This document shows, piece by piece, positions 35,018 to 44,173 of a stretch of 64,000 nucleotides of DNA. Location: positions 744,001 to 808,000 of the forward strand of contig NZ_NEQV01000002.1 in NCBI RefSeq assembly GCF_002799245.1. The letters are read 5' to 3'. A program made the translations under genes and the position numbers. Numbering within the stretch: position 1 is the stretch's first letter; each line of letters starts with the position of its first letter. The stretch comes from Stenotrophomonas maltophilia. Lineage in GTDB: Bacteria > Pseudomonadota > Gammaproteobacteria > Xanthomonadales > Xanthomonadaceae. The notes beneath the pieces were generated by a model, which made no database searches, was not told the origin of the DNA, and saw only the letters and a program-made list of their open reading frames with translations.

Positions 35018-36193
35018 TTAAATCAATTCGATGGCGATTGCCGTTGCTTCGCCGCCACCGATACACAAGGTGGCAATGCCGCGCTTGCCACCGTGCGTGC
35101 GCAGGGCGTTGACCAAGGTCACCACCAGACGTGCACCGGAGGCACCGATGGGATGACCCAGTGCGCAGGCACCGCCATTCACGTTGAGCTTGTCGTGCGG
35201 GATGCCCAGTTCACGCATCGGCGCCATCGCCACCACGGCAAATGCTTCGTTGATTTCGAACAGGTCGACCTGGTCCAGCGACCAGCCGGTCTTGGCCAGC
35301 AGGGTGTGGATCGCGCCGATCGGGGCGGTGGTGAACCACTCCGGTTCCTGCGAATGGGTGGCGTGGCCGACGATGCGGGCCAGGGGCGTGATGCCGCGTG
35401 CGGCCGCGTCTTCCTCGGTCAGCAGGACCACGGCGGCGGCGCCGTCGGAGATGCTGGAGGAACTGGCGGCGGTGACGCTGCCGTCCTTCTTGAAGGCCGG
35501 CCGCAGGGTCGGGATCTTGGCAATGTCGGAGCGGCCGGGCTGCTCGTCGGTGGTGACCTCGACCTCGCCCTTGCGGGTGGCGACCTTCACCGCGACGATC
35601 TCGTCGGCGAACGCGCCATTGGCCTGCGCCGCCTGCGCGCGCTTGACCGATTCGATCGCGTAGGCGTCCTGTTCCTCGCGGCTGAACTGGTACTTGTCCA
35701 CGGCGCACTCGGCGAATTCACCCATGGCCTTGCCGTCGTAGGCGTTGACCAGGCCGTCGTGGGCCATGTGGTCGATCGCCTGGAAGTTGCCGAAGCGGTT
35801 GCCGGTACGCGAGTTCGGCAGCAGGTGCGGGGCGTTGGACATCGATTCCATGCCACCGGCGACCACGATGCTGGCCGAACCGGCCTTGATCAGGTCATGG
35901 CCGAGCATGATGGTCTTCATGCCCGAGCCGCACACCTTGTTGAGGGTGGTGGCACCGGTCGACAGCGGAATGCCGGCAGCGATCGCCGCCTGGCGGGCGG
36001 GCGCCTGGCCGAGGTTGGCCGGCAGCACGCAGCCCATGAGGACCTCGGAGACGTCGCTGGCCGGCACGCCCGACTGTTCCAGGGCGGCCGCGATGGCGGC
36101 CGCGCCGAGGGTGGGGGTCGGCACGCCGTTGAACTGGCCGAGGAAGGAGCCGATGGCGGTGCGCTTGGCGGCGGCGATGACGATGTTGGACAT
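35018..36193 (-). CDS. Acetyl-CoA acetyltransferase (thiolase)
   Basis: A 391-residue thiolase that condenses two acetyl-CoA or cleaves acetoacetyl-CoA. The nucleophile is C88 in NKVCGSGMK, the catalytic His lies in CALGHPIGASGAR near the end, and the second Cys is in LCIGGGEA. The NEAFA motif is also present. The sequence fits the biosynthetic AtoB/PhaA type. I chose the ATG at 36193 (MSNIVIAAAKRTAIGSF), which is the family's start; it lies 182 bp from the divergent autotransporter gene. It has no phaB or phaC neighbour, so a role in fatty acid or leucine breakdown is as likely as storage polymer synthesis. Confidence 0.93.
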   Translation of the reverse strand: MSNIVIAAAKRTAIGSFLGQFNGVPTPTLGAAAIAAALEQSGVPASDVSEVLMGCVLPANLGQAPARQAAIAAGIPLSTGATTLNKVCGSGMKTIMLGHDLIKAGSASIVVAGGMESMSNAPHLLPNSRTGNRFGNFQAIDHMAHDGLVNAYDGKAMGEFAECAVDKYQFSREEQDAYAIESVKRAQAAQANGAFADEIVAVKVATRKGEVEVTTDEQPGRSDIAKIPTLRPAFKKDGSVTAASSSSISDGAAAVVLLTEEDAAARGITPLARIVGHATHSQEPEWFTTAPIGAIHTLLAKTGWSLDQVDLFEINEAFAVVAMAPMRELGIPHDKLNVNGGACALGHPIGASGARLVVTLVNALRTHGGKRGIATLCIGGGEATAIAIELI

Positions 36194-36375
36194 GGCAATC
36201 TCGTTGATGCGTAAGCAATGTTCGGAAAGGAGACCGAGGACGTTGGAAGCGCCGCGGTTTCCCGGCAGACTGCGTGGGGGTCGGCCCAAGTATAGAGGGT
36301 CGGGGAGGGCCGCCGCTGGGCGGCACCGCACGCCTGCCGGGATGTAGGCAGGCCAACGTTCATGGGAAGGAATCG

Positions 36376-39219
36376 ATGGAACGCACGATGATGGTGAGGT
36401 CCGCGCTGGCGACGGCGCTGGCGATGGCATTGACGGCATGCGGTGGTGGCGGAGGCGGCGGCAATGTCCGCATCGATCCGCCCCCGACCACGCCGACACC
36501 CCCGACCACGCCCCCTCCGACGACACCGCCTCCGGCCAAGCCGCAGGAGCCGGCCTTCGACGCGCACCTGTCAGTAACCAATGCGCGCGCCGCACAGGCC
36601 GCCGGCCTGACCGGGCAGGGGGTGCGCATCGGCATCGTCGATTCGGGCGTGCAGCGCAACGCGGCGGCCCTGAATGGACGGGTGCTCGCGAACCTGAACT
36701 ACATCGATCCCGCCAGGAACAATCTGGCGGTCGACGACGTGGTCGGGCATGGCACCGCCGTCGCCAGCCTCGCCGCCGGTGCGGCAGTGGGCTCCTGGCC
36801 AGGCGGCATCGCCCCCGGCGCGCAGATCGTTTCGGCGCGGATCATCGCCGACAAGCCGCCCGTCGATGACGGCAGTGGCAAGGGCAATTCCTTCAGCGGC
36901 CCGCTGGGCGTGGCGCAGGTCCACCAGGACCTGATCAGCTACAACGTGAAGGTGATGAACAATTCGTGGGGCGGCCTGTACTGGACCGACCTGCCGACCA
37001 CCGCGCAGGTGGCGGCCGAGTATCGTCCATTCGTCATCAACCATGGCGGCCTGGTGGTGTTCGCGGCCGGCAACGACGCGCGCACCGAGCCGAGCAGCCT
37101 GGCCGCGCTGCCCAGCCAGCAGGGCGTTGCCGGCTCGCTGCCAGCGGCCGACCTGGAGCGCGGCTGGCTGGTGGCGACCGCGGTGGATCCCTACGCACCG
37201 GGCACGCTGGCCAGCTACGCCAATGCCTGCGGCCAGGCCGCGCGCTACTGCCTGGCGGCGCCGGGCAGCGCGGTCTATCCCGATGCCAACGGCAGTACCT
37301 ATTACTGGAACTACGGCACCTCGTTCGCCGCCCCGCTGATTTCCGGCGCCGCCGCACTGGTCTGGCAGCGCTACCCGTATTTTGACAACAACCTGGTGCG
37401 GCAGACCCTGCTGGGCACCGCCAAGGACATCGGCGCGCCCGGTGTGGACGCGGTGTTCGGCTACGGCCTGCTCGACATCGGCCGGGCGATCAAGGGGCCC
37501 GGTCGTTTCGACTGGGGCGATGTGGTGGCCAATGTCGATGCGCCGTCGAGTGGTTCGCTGTGGAGCAACGACATCGTCGGCAGTGGTGGCCTGGTCAAAC
37601 AGGGTGGCGGAACCCTGGTGCTGGGTGGCAACAACAGCTACAGCGGCGCCACCCGCATTGAGCGCGGCATCCTGTCGCTGCAGAACGGCAGCGTGATCCG
37701 CTCCAACGTGACGATCCTGGCACAGCCCGATCCGGATTCGACCGGCCTGCAGTTCAATGGCGGTACGCCGCGCGTGATCGGCAACGTGGTCAACGGCAGC
37801 AGCGTGTTCCTCACCACCGGCAACACCACCGGCACCATCGAGGGCAACTACACCCAGCAGGCTGGCGCGCAGCTGATGATCGCGCTCGGGGCCAATGCGC
37901 TGCAGGTCACCGGCAACGCCACGATCAACGGTGGCGTGCGCGTGCACGGCTTCGTCTCCGGCTATGTGCCGCAGAACGGCAGCCGCCAGGACCTGATCCA
38001 CGCCGCCGGTGGCCTGAGCGGCACCTTCAGCAGCGCGGCCACCTCCAGCGGCCTGCAGGGCCTGTCGCTGCTGCAGAGCAGCTATGGCTATGACAACAAC
38101 AATGCCTGGTTGAACCTGACCCAGGTCAGCGTCACGGCAGCAGCGAGCGGGCTTTCGGCCTCGGCGCAGTCCGCTGCGCAACGTCTGGAAGGTGCGTTCG
38201 GCACGCTCGATGGCAGTGCGGCCCTGCAGGGCTCGGCCTTCGGCGCGGCGGCCGGTGCGCTGCAATGGACCGGTGGTGGCAGCGAAGGCCTGGCGGCCAG
38301 CCTGCAGAGTCTGTCCGGGCAGGCGCATGCACGGGCCGAGTCGGCCACCTTCGACAGCATCGACATGTCACGCCGTGCGATCGCCGAGCGCTTTGATCGC
38401 GTGCAGGCGGCGCCGCGCCTGCGCGGGGCCTGGCAGAGTGCGCTCGGCGAGGCCGGGCAGGGCAGTTTTGCCGGCAATGCCGCCGACAGCCGGGGCTGGA
38501 TGGCCGGTCAGGACCTGCCGCTGGGCAGCAATGGGCTGATGGGTGTGGCCTTTGGCGAAACCCGCAGCAACGGTGGCAGCAGCTTCGGCGGCGATCGTGG
38601 GCGTGACCGCCAGGCGCAGGCGCAGTTGTACGCCGGCTGGAATCTGGGTCGCGGCTATGCGCTGGCACAGGTCGGCAGCGGCCAGTTCACCCGCGCGCTG
38701 GATCGCCAGCTGCTGCTGGGTGCCGGTGCCTACGGTGTCTCTGCACGTTACGGCGGGCGCTTCAGCAGTGCCAGCGTCGAAGGCGGCTATCGTTTCGGCC
38801 GCGCAGGCGCATCGTTGACACCGTACCTGGGCGCCAGCACCACGCGCGTGGATACCGATGCCTTCAACGAGCTGGGTGGTTTCGGTTTCGGCCTGCGGGG
38901 TGATGCCAACCGCGTACAGCGCAGCCAGATGCTGGCCGGTATCCGTGGCGAACGCGGCTGGGGGCGCTGGACCCTGCGCGGCCATGCCGAGTGGCAGCAG
39001 CGGCTCGATGGTGCCGATGCGCAGTGGCAGGCCAGTTTTGTCGGCGTCGATGCCTGGGCGCCGCTGGCGGGCTGGAACGCGCCGCGCGGCAGTGCGCTGT
39101 TCGGCGTGGCGCTGGAGTCGTGGTGGGGCCGTAATGGCCGCCTGAGCCTGGGCTTCGACCAGCGCGTCGGTGGCGAAGGCGCGCGCCAGGCGGCGCTACG
39201 CTACAGCACCGGGTTCTGA
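36376..39219 (+). CDS. Subtilisin-like autotransporter lipoprotein (SphB1-like)
   Basis: A 947-residue type Va secreted serine protease. It starts with a lipoprotein signal (lipobox LTAC, C22) followed by seven glycines and a Pro/Thr-rich stretch (about 34-56). The S8 peptidase domain (about 62-395) has the triad D89 (GIVDSGV), H125 (GHGTAVASLAAG) and S316 (GTSFAAPLISGAAAL). A passenger-associated transport repeat (GGGTLVLGGNNSYSGATRIERGIL, about 410-435) and a beta-helical stalk come next. The C-terminal 12-strand barrel (about 680-947) ends in F. Bordetella SphB1, a surface lipoprotein that matures other adhesins, has the same layout. The ATG at 36376 has GGAAGGA upstream. Confidence 0.92.
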   Translation: MERTMMVRSALATALAMALTACGGGGGGGNVRIDPPPTTPTPPTTPPPTTPPPAKPQEPAFDAHLSVTNARAAQAAGLTGQGVRIGIVDSGVQRNAAALNGRVLANLNYIDPARNNLAVDDVVGHGTAVASLAAGAAVGSWPGGIAPGAQIVSARIIADKPPVDDGSGKGNSFSGPLGVAQVHQDLISYNVKVMNNSWGGLYWTDLPTTAQVAAEYRPFVINHGGLVVFAAGNDARTEPSSLAALPSQQGVAGSLPAADLERGWLVATAVDPYAPGTLASYANACGQAARYCLAAPGSAVYPDANGSTYYWNYGTSFAAPLISGAAALVWQRYPYFDNNLVRQTLLGTAKDIGAPGVDAVFGYGLLDIGRAIKGPGRFDWGDVVANVDAPSSGSLWSNDIVGSGGLVKQGGGTLVLGGNNSYSGATRIERGILSLQNGSVIRSNVTILAQPDPDSTGLQFNGGTPRVIGNVVNGSSVFLTTGNTTGTIEGNYTQQAGAQLMIALGANALQVTGNATINGGVRVHGFVSGYVPQNGSRQDLIHAAGGLSGTFSSAATSSGLQGLSLLQSSYGYDNNNAWLNLTQVSVTAAASGLSASAQSAAQRLEGAFGTLDGSAALQGSAFGAAAGALQWTGGGSEGLAASLQSLSGQAHARAESATFDSIDMSRRAIAERFDRVQAAPRLRGAWQSALGEAGQGSFAGNAADSRGWMAGQDLPLGSNGLMGVAFGETRSNGGSSFGGDRGRDRQAQAQLYAGWNLGRGYALAQVGSGQFTRALDRQLLLGAGAYGVSARYGGRFSSASVEGGYRFGRAGASLTPYLGASTTRVDTDAFNELGGFGFGLRGDANRVQRSQMLAGIRGERGWGRWTLRGHAEWQQRLDGADAQWQASFVGVDAWAPLAGWNAPRGSALFGVALESWWGRNGRLSLGFDQRVGGEGARQAALRYSTGF

Positions 39220-39265
39220 GCGGGCGGTCGCGCCGGGCCGAAAGCCCGGCGCGACAGGTCCAGGC

Positions 39266-40363
39266 TCAGCCGCCGCGCAGGTTGCCCAGGCGCGGGGTGC
39301 TGCGGCCCAGCGGCATCTTCAGCTTGCCGATGGACAGGATGCGGCTTTCGGCGATGCGGTCGGCTGCCCGCTGCGGTGCGATGTTCTCGCGCTGCGACAG
39401 TTCGAAGATGCGGGTGAGGTTGTGATAGATGCTGCGGATCAGGCGCATCGCGCGTTCGCGGTTGTAGCCGTCGATCTCCAGCGACACGTTCATCACGCCG
39501 CCCGCATTGACCGCATAGTCCGGTGCATACAGGATGCCGCGCGCATGCAGCTCATCGCCGATTTCCAGGCTCGACAGCTGGTTGTTGGCGGTACCGCAGA
39601 TGATCTTCGCCTTGATCCGCGGCAGGGTGTCGGCGTTGATCGCGCCTTCCAGCGCGCACGGTGCGAACACGTCGGCATTCACCTCGTGGATCTCATCCGG
39701 CTTGACCGCTTCGGCACCGAAATCGCTGACCGCGCGATCGACGAGGGCGCTGTCCAGGTCGGTTACGTACAGCTTGGCGCCGCGGTCGCGCAGCAGCTTC
39801 ACCAGTTCCATGCCGATGTGGCCCAGGCCCTGCACGGCGATACTGGTCTTGCCCACTTCCTCGTGGCCGAACTTGAAACGCATCGAGGCCATCAGCGCCT
39901 GCAGTGCACCGTAGGCAGTGAACGGTGCCGGGTCACCCGAGCCGCCATGGACCTGGTGCACGCCGGTCACGAACTGGCTCTCCAGGTAGATGTTCTCCAT
40001 GTCGTTGACGTCGGTGCCGACGTCCTCGGCGGTGATGTAGCGACCGCCCAGCGAGTCGACATAACGGCCGAAGGCGCGGAACAGCACCTCGGTCTTGTCC
40101 ACCTTCGGGTCACCGATGATCACCGCCTTGCCGCCACCGACGTTGAGGCCGGCCAGCGCATTCTTGTAGGTCATCGTCCGGCTCAGCCGCAGCACGTCGG
40201 CCAGCGCCTCGTCGGTGCTGGCATACGGACGCATGCGCACGCCGCCCAGGGCCGGGCCCAGGGTGGTGTTGTGGATGGCGATGATCGCCTGCAGGCCGGC
40301 ATCGTGGTTGTGGCAGAACACCACTTGTTCGTGGCCGGTGGTGGCGAGGGTTTCGAATAGCAT
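39266..40363 (-). CDS. Leucine dehydrogenase (Glu/Leu/Phe/Val dehydrogenase family)
   Basis: A 365-residue NAD-dependent amino acid dehydrogenase that deaminates branched-chain amino acids to 2-oxo acids. The N-terminal domain has the substrate-binding GPALGGVRMRPY, K67 (TYKNALAGL) and the catalytic K79 (NVGGGKAVIIG). The NAD fold follows with SIAVQGLGHIGMELVKLL, the NAD-adenine acidic site VTDLD and GTANNQL. The length and these motifs match leucine dehydrogenase rather than glutamate dehydrogenase. It diverges from the HDOD gene across a 278-bp gap and faces the autotransporter gene, so it is monocistronic. Confidence 0.93.
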   Translation of the reverse strand: MLFETLATTGHEQVVFCHNHDAGLQAIIAIHNTTLGPALGGVRMRPYASTDEALADVLRLSRTMTYKNALAGLNVGGGKAVIIGDPKVDKTEVLFRAFGRYVDSLGGRYITAEDVGTDVNDMENIYLESQFVTGVHQVHGGSGDPAPFTAYGALQALMASMRFKFGHEEVGKTSIAVQGLGHIGMELVKLLRDRGAKLYVTDLDSALVDRAVSDFGAEAVKPDEIHEVNADVFAPCALEGAINADTLPRIKAKIICGTANNQLSSLEIGDELHARGILYAPDYAVNAGGVMNVSLEIDGYNRERAMRLIRSIYHNLTRIFELSQRENIAPQRAADRIAESRILSIGKLKMPLGRSTPRLGNLRGG

Positions 40364-40641
40364 GGCGTCTCCGATGGCGCGAACAGCGGCGAACTGCAGC
40401 GAACGGCCAGTGAACGGTAGGGTCCCAAAACAAAAAAAGCGACGTCGTCATGGCTGGGGGACGGGTCGCGCGGCGCCATTCTAGTCCATTCCCCCGGCCG
40501 GTGCCGTCGACTTCGGCGGCCGTCCGGTTAAAGAAGATGAAAGTGCGGCCGATGCTGCGACGACGGCGGGTGGCCGGATGGGCGTGAAGAGGCGGGTCGG
40601 TCTGTGACGGCAAGGGCATTACAACGACAGGGCTGGCGGCG
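40364..40641. other. Divergent promoter region, leucine dehydrogenase / HDOD gene
   Basis: No gene is supported. On the minus strand a GACGACGTCGC segment followed by seven T residues (about 40440-40455) lies about 80 bp before the leucine dehydrogenase start. It has too short a stem for a convincing attenuator. Nothing else is recognised. Confidence 0.4.
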
Positions 40642-41718
40642 ATGACACCGGCCTGGTGGCAATCGCTGCGCGGCTGGCTGGCGCGTTTGACTGGGACGGC
40701 ACCCTCGCGGTTGGTTGCTGCGTCCCGCCAGGCGGTGGCCGCCGCAGCCGCAAGCCTGCAGGGCGAGGCGCTGCCATCGGCGGAAGTCGCCGCCCACCTG
40801 CAACGCGGACTGCACGCGCTCGCCCTGTACCCGCGGCTGGCCGGCGAGCCGGCGCCGGTGCAGGACCCGGGCCTGGGCGAGGTGGTGGCGCGCGCGCTGC
40901 AGGACCGCAACTGGGCGGCCAAGCAGCTGCCCCGGCGGCCGCAACTGCTGCCGCAGCTGATCCAGACCGTCAACGACGATGCCGCCTCGGCGCGCGTGAT
41001 GGCCGCGATCATCGGCCAGGACCCGGTGCTGACCGGCAACCTGCTGCGTATCGCCAACAGCCCGGCCTACAAGGTCCATGAGCGCCCGGTCGAAAGCCTG
41101 CAGCGGGCGGTGACACTGGTCGGTACCGAAGGCGTGCGGCAGATCATCAGTGCGGTACTGGTACAGCCGGTGATGCAGGTGCAGTGCGAGGTGTTCCCGC
41201 AGTTCAGCGCGATCATCTGGGAGCACGCACTGCTGGCATCGCGTGCAGCGGCCGACCATGCGCGCACGGTGACCTTCGGCGATGCCTTCGCCGCGCAGTG
41301 GCTGGGACTGGTGCAGGGGCTGGGTGCCGCACTGGTGATGCGCCAGCTGCTGCAGGAGGCGCAGGCCCGCGGCGAGGCCGTGGAGCCGGCGTTGGCCCTG
41401 CAGCTGCTGCAGCAGTGGTCGTTGCCGTTGGCGCAGCGGGTGGCCGCCGCATGGGAGTTGCCGGAGCCGGTTCACCAGGCTCTGGCGGTGGATGCAGAAG
41501 GACCATTGGCCGACAGCCTGCGCCTGGCCAGCGCCGCCGCAGCGGCCAGCCTGCTGTGCCGGCATGGGCATGCCAGCCAGAGCCGCATGCTGGCCCTGCT
41601 CGAGCAGCTGCCGTCGGCACCGCCGCATGCATTGCGCTGGATCTGGCGGCGCCTGCATGGGCGCAGTGTGGAAACCCTGGATGAGGCCGGGCAGGACGAG
41701 GCCAGCCCGCCGCCCTGA
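40642..41718 (+). CDS. HDOD-domain protein
   Basis: A 358-residue protein with an HDOD domain (about 95-300), seen from RRPQLLPQLIQTVNDDAASARVMAAIIGQDPVLTGNLLRIANSPAYK and the later segment LVGTEGVRQIISAVLVQ. HDOD proteins are non-catalytic relatives of HD-GYP domains that act as scaffolds in signalling; the metal-binding HD pair is missing here. The N-terminal 60 residues and C-terminal tail are less conserved. There is no attached receiver, EAL or GGDEF domain. It is convergent with the phospholipase-D gene, with only 3 bp between stops. Confidence 0.85.
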   Translation: MTPAWWQSLRGWLARLTGTAPSRLVAASRQAVAAAAASLQGEALPSAEVAAHLQRGLHALALYPRLAGEPAPVQDPGLGEVVARALQDRNWAAKQLPRRPQLLPQLIQTVNDDAASARVMAAIIGQDPVLTGNLLRIANSPAYKVHERPVESLQRAVTLVGTEGVRQIISAVLVQPVMQVQCEVFPQFSAIIWEHALLASRAAADHARTVTFGDAFAAQWLGLVQGLGAALVMRQLLQEAQARGEAVEPALALQLLQQWSLPLAQRVAAAWELPEPVHQALAVDAEGPLADSLRLASAAAAASLLCRHGHASQSRMLALLEQLPSAPPHALRWIWRRLHGRSVETLDEAGQDEASPPP

Positions 41719-41721
41719 GCG

Positions 41722-43287
41722 CTACAGCTGCGATTCGACCGGCAGCCAGCTGATTGCCCGCGCGGTCCAGCGCTTGCCCAGGCTCGCACCGGGCTCGGCC
41801 TCCACCCAGTGCGGTGGCGGTTGCCGCTGCAGCCAGCGCAGACCATCATCGCGCCCCAGCGCCAGCCACCAGCTGTGCTCCGGGCTGGCCAGGCGCAGGT
41901 ATTCATCGCGCAGCTGCGCACCCAGCACCGGGTCGTCGAACAGCACGCCCATTTCGGTGTTGAGGTAGGCCGAGCGCGGGTCGAGGTTGAACGAGCCGAC
42001 GAAGCCGCGGCGATCATCGACCACGAACGCCTTGGTGTGCAGGCTGGCGCCGCTGCTGCCGAACAGGCTGGTATCCGGCTGGCCATGTGCTTTCAGTTCG
42101 TACAGCCGCACGCCGGCCTTCAGCAGCGGCACGCGGTAGCCCATGTAGCCGCCATGCACGGCCGCCACATCGTTGGCGGCCAGCGAATTGGTCACCACGC
42201 CTACCTGCGCGCCGCGGGCGGCCAGCGTCGAAAGCGCCTGCACGCCATCATCGCCAGGCACGAAATAGGGCGAGATCAACAGCGCGCTGCGGCGGGTGCT
42301 GCGCAGCTCCTCGCTGAGGGCGTTGACCAGCCAGGTGTGGCGATCGTCATCGCGGTGCTTCATCGGCGGATCGGAGGCGATGCGCACGTCCGCGCTCCAG
42401 TGCAGCGGTTCCGGGCTGGGCCGCTGCAGTCTGCGTGAATCGGCCACGCGCTGGAGGTAGGGCTGTGCCTTGGCATGCATCGCATCCAGGTCCGACTGCC
42501 GCACCAGCTGCCGCAACTGTTCATCGGTATACGAGGCCAACGCGGAAATCGGGATCGCCGCGCTGCTGTTCCAATAGTCGTCGAAGATCTGGTTGGCCTG
42601 CTGCACGGCGGGGCCGGCCACCACCAGGTCCAGGTCCTGGAAGTTCACATCGTCGCGCGCGCTGAAGTATTCCTCGCCGATGTTGCGGCCACCGACGATC
42701 GCGATGCGGCCATCGGCGATCCAGCTCTTGTTGTGCATGCGGTGGTTCACGCTGAAGGCGCGTTGCACCAGTTCCAGCGTGCGCGCGATGCCGCTGCGGT
42801 TGCGGAACGGGTTGTACAGGCGGAGCTCGATGTTCGGATGCGCATCGAGCGCCATCATCAGCGCGTCCTTGTCCTTGGCGTTCATGTCGTCGAGCAGGAT
42901 GCGCACGCGCACGCCGCGCTCGGCGGCGTCATACAGCGCCTTGGCCATCAGGTGGCCGATCAGGTCGTCGTGCCAGATGTAGTACTGCAAGTCCAGGCTG
43001 CGGCCTGCGTGCGTGGTGATCATCGCGCGCGCGGCGAAGGCATCCATGCCATCGCTGAGGAAGGCCACGCCGGACTGGCCGGGATGAGCCTCCTGCAGCG
43101 GCACGATCTCCCGGTCGATGCGGGTCTGTGCTGGCTGCAGCGGCAGAACGTGCGAGGGGGCGCCCTGCGCCTGCGGCGTGAGGTGGTCAGCCAGCAGCAG
43201 CCCGGACAGGACCAGCAGCAACAGCGCGGCGAGGATGATCGCAGCGACGCGCAGCAGGCGTCGCCACAAGGGCTTGGGCAGGCTCAT
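41722..43287 (-). CDS. Phospholipase D-family protein (cardiolipin synthase, ClsC-like)
   Basis: A 521-residue membrane-anchored protein with one N-terminal helix (about 8-32). Two HKD motifs mark the PLD superfamily: HNKSWIADGRIAIVGGRNIGEEY near residue 185 and HTKAFVVDDRRGFVGSFNLDPRSAYLNTEMG near residue 430. The layout and length match ClsC/YmdC-type cardiolipin synthases, which make cardiolipin from phosphatidylethanolamine and phosphatidylglycerol; other transphosphatidylases remain possible. The E. coli partner YmdB is not next to it. The ATG at 43287 gives MSLPKPLWRRLLR, a normal membrane start. SMAG-like repeats lie just upstream. Confidence 0.88.
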   Translation of the reverse strand: MSLPKPLWRRLLRVAAIILAALLLLVLSGLLLADHLTPQAQGAPSHVLPLQPAQTRIDREIVPLQEAHPGQSGVAFLSDGMDAFAARAMITTHAGRSLDLQYYIWHDDLIGHLMAKALYDAAERGVRVRILLDDMNAKDKDALMMALDAHPNIELRLYNPFRNRSGIARTLELVQRAFSVNHRMHNKSWIADGRIAIVGGRNIGEEYFSARDDVNFQDLDLVVAGPAVQQANQIFDDYWNSSAAIPISALASYTDEQLRQLVRQSDLDAMHAKAQPYLQRVADSRRLQRPSPEPLHWSADVRIASDPPMKHRDDDRHTWLVNALSEELRSTRRSALLISPYFVPGDDGVQALSTLAARGAQVGVVTNSLAANDVAAVHGGYMGYRVPLLKAGVRLYELKAHGQPDTSLFGSSGASLHTKAFVVDDRRGFVGSFNLDPRSAYLNTEMGVLFDDPVLGAQLRDEYLRLASPEHSWWLALGRDDGLRWLQRQPPPHWVEAEPGASLGKRWTARAISWLPVESQL

Positions 43288-43296
43288 GCCCCGATG

Positions 43297-43362
43297 GTAG
43301 ATGCACGCCATGCGTGGATGAAAGCCGGCCGCCCACGTTGTAGATCCACGCCACGCGTGGAT
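43297..43362. repeat. Two GTAG palindromes in direct orientation
   Basis: GTAG followed by ATGCACGCCATGCGTGGAT (43297-43319) and GTAG followed by ATCCACGCCACGCGTGGAT (43340-43362) are two head-to-tail SMAG-type hairpins. They lie upstream of the PLD gene. Similar palindromes occur near 23693 and 63709. Confidence 0.8.
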
Positions 43363-43383
43363 GGACGCATGCGGGATCAATAG

Positions 43384-43422
43384 GGGGTCGGATCCCTGTC
43401 CGCAGGAAAGGGCTCTGACCCC
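43384..43422. repeat. Palindromic repeat family B, diverged copy (39 bp)
   Basis: Outer arms GGGGTC ... GACCCC and the CGCAGG centre match family B, but inner arms have mismatches (GGATCCCTGTCC against GGAAAGGGCTCT). It ends 5 bp before the stop of the minus-strand pseudouridine synthase gene, that is, immediately downstream of that gene. Confidence 0.85.
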
Positions 43423-43427
43423 GGGCC

Positions 43428-44126
43428 TCAGAACCGCTCGTCGCTGCCCAGGTAGCGCCACTGCGCCGGCGGCAGCGGCCCCAATGCCACGCGGCCGATG
43501 CGCAGTCGGCGCACGGCCAGCACCTGCAGGCCGGCCGCGGTCACCGCCACGCGCAGGCCCTTGGCGGTCAGCCCCTTGCCAGCAAAGCGCAGGCGCTGCT
43601 CGCTCTGCCAGCTGACTTTGGCGCCGCCGGATTCCTGCTGCAGCCGCGCCAGCAGCCATGGCCCGCGCTCGGGACCCCCTTCGGCCACTTCGATCAGGTA
43701 TTCCTGTTCGGTGCGGCCCAGGTTGCGCTGCAGATGGGCCAGCGTGGCCGGATCCTGGCTGACCACCACCAGGCCGCTGTCGCTGGCCGGAAGCGAGGCG
43801 GCCAGCTGCAGGCCGTGGAAGTGGCGTTGCAGGGGGCGGACGCCGCTGGCATCGAGCTCACTGCGGCTGTCACTGCTGACCAGTGCGCAGAGGGTTTCGG
43901 CGGCAACGCCGGCCGGCTTGTGCAGCAGCATGCTGACCCGCTCGGCCTTTTCATCGCTGGCCTGCTCGGCAACCACGATCTGCGCGGCCTCATCGACCGG
44001 GCGCTGCGGCTGTTCCACCACTTCGCCGTTGACCGTGACCCAGCCGCCTTCGATGTAGCGTCGCGCTTCGCCGCGCGGGATGCCGAGCAGGGCGGACAGG
44101 CGTTTGTCGAGACGGATCGGTTCCAT
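43428..44126 (-). CDS. RsuA/RluF-type pseudouridine synthase
   Basis: A 232-residue RNA pseudouridine synthase. An N-terminal S4 RNA-binding domain (MEPIRLDKRLSALLGIPRGEARRYIEGGWVTVNGEVVEQPQRPV, about 1-50) is followed by the catalytic domain. The usual GRLDxxTxGLLLLT motif is here LPASDSGLVVVSQDP, so the catalytic Asp is kept but the Arg-Leu before it is changed. The length is typical of RsuA. The changed motif leaves the target nucleotide open (16S U516 or a 23S site). The start at 44126 begins the S4 domain. It is followed on the same strand by the repeat cluster and preceded by the YgjP gene. Confidence 0.82.
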   Translation of the reverse strand: MEPIRLDKRLSALLGIPRGEARRYIEGGWVTVNGEVVEQPQRPVDEAAQIVVAEQASDEKAERVSMLLHKPAGVAAETLCALVSSDSRSELDASGVRPLQRHFHGLQLAASLPASDSGLVVVSQDPATLAHLQRNLGRTEQEYLIEVAEGGPERGPWLLARLQQESGGAKVSWQSEQRLRFAGKGLTAKGLRVAVTAAGLQVLAVRRLRIGRVALGPLPPAQWRYLGSDERF

Positions 44127-44173
44127 GGCAGGCAGGTCGGGCAGGGGGCGCGCAGTGTAGCTGCTGCGGCCGG

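Noticed and set aside
40364..40641. Attenuator before leucine dehydrogenase
   Set aside because: A T-rich tract follows a short self-complementary GACGTC, but the stem lacks a loop and no leader peptide with branched-chain codons is seen.
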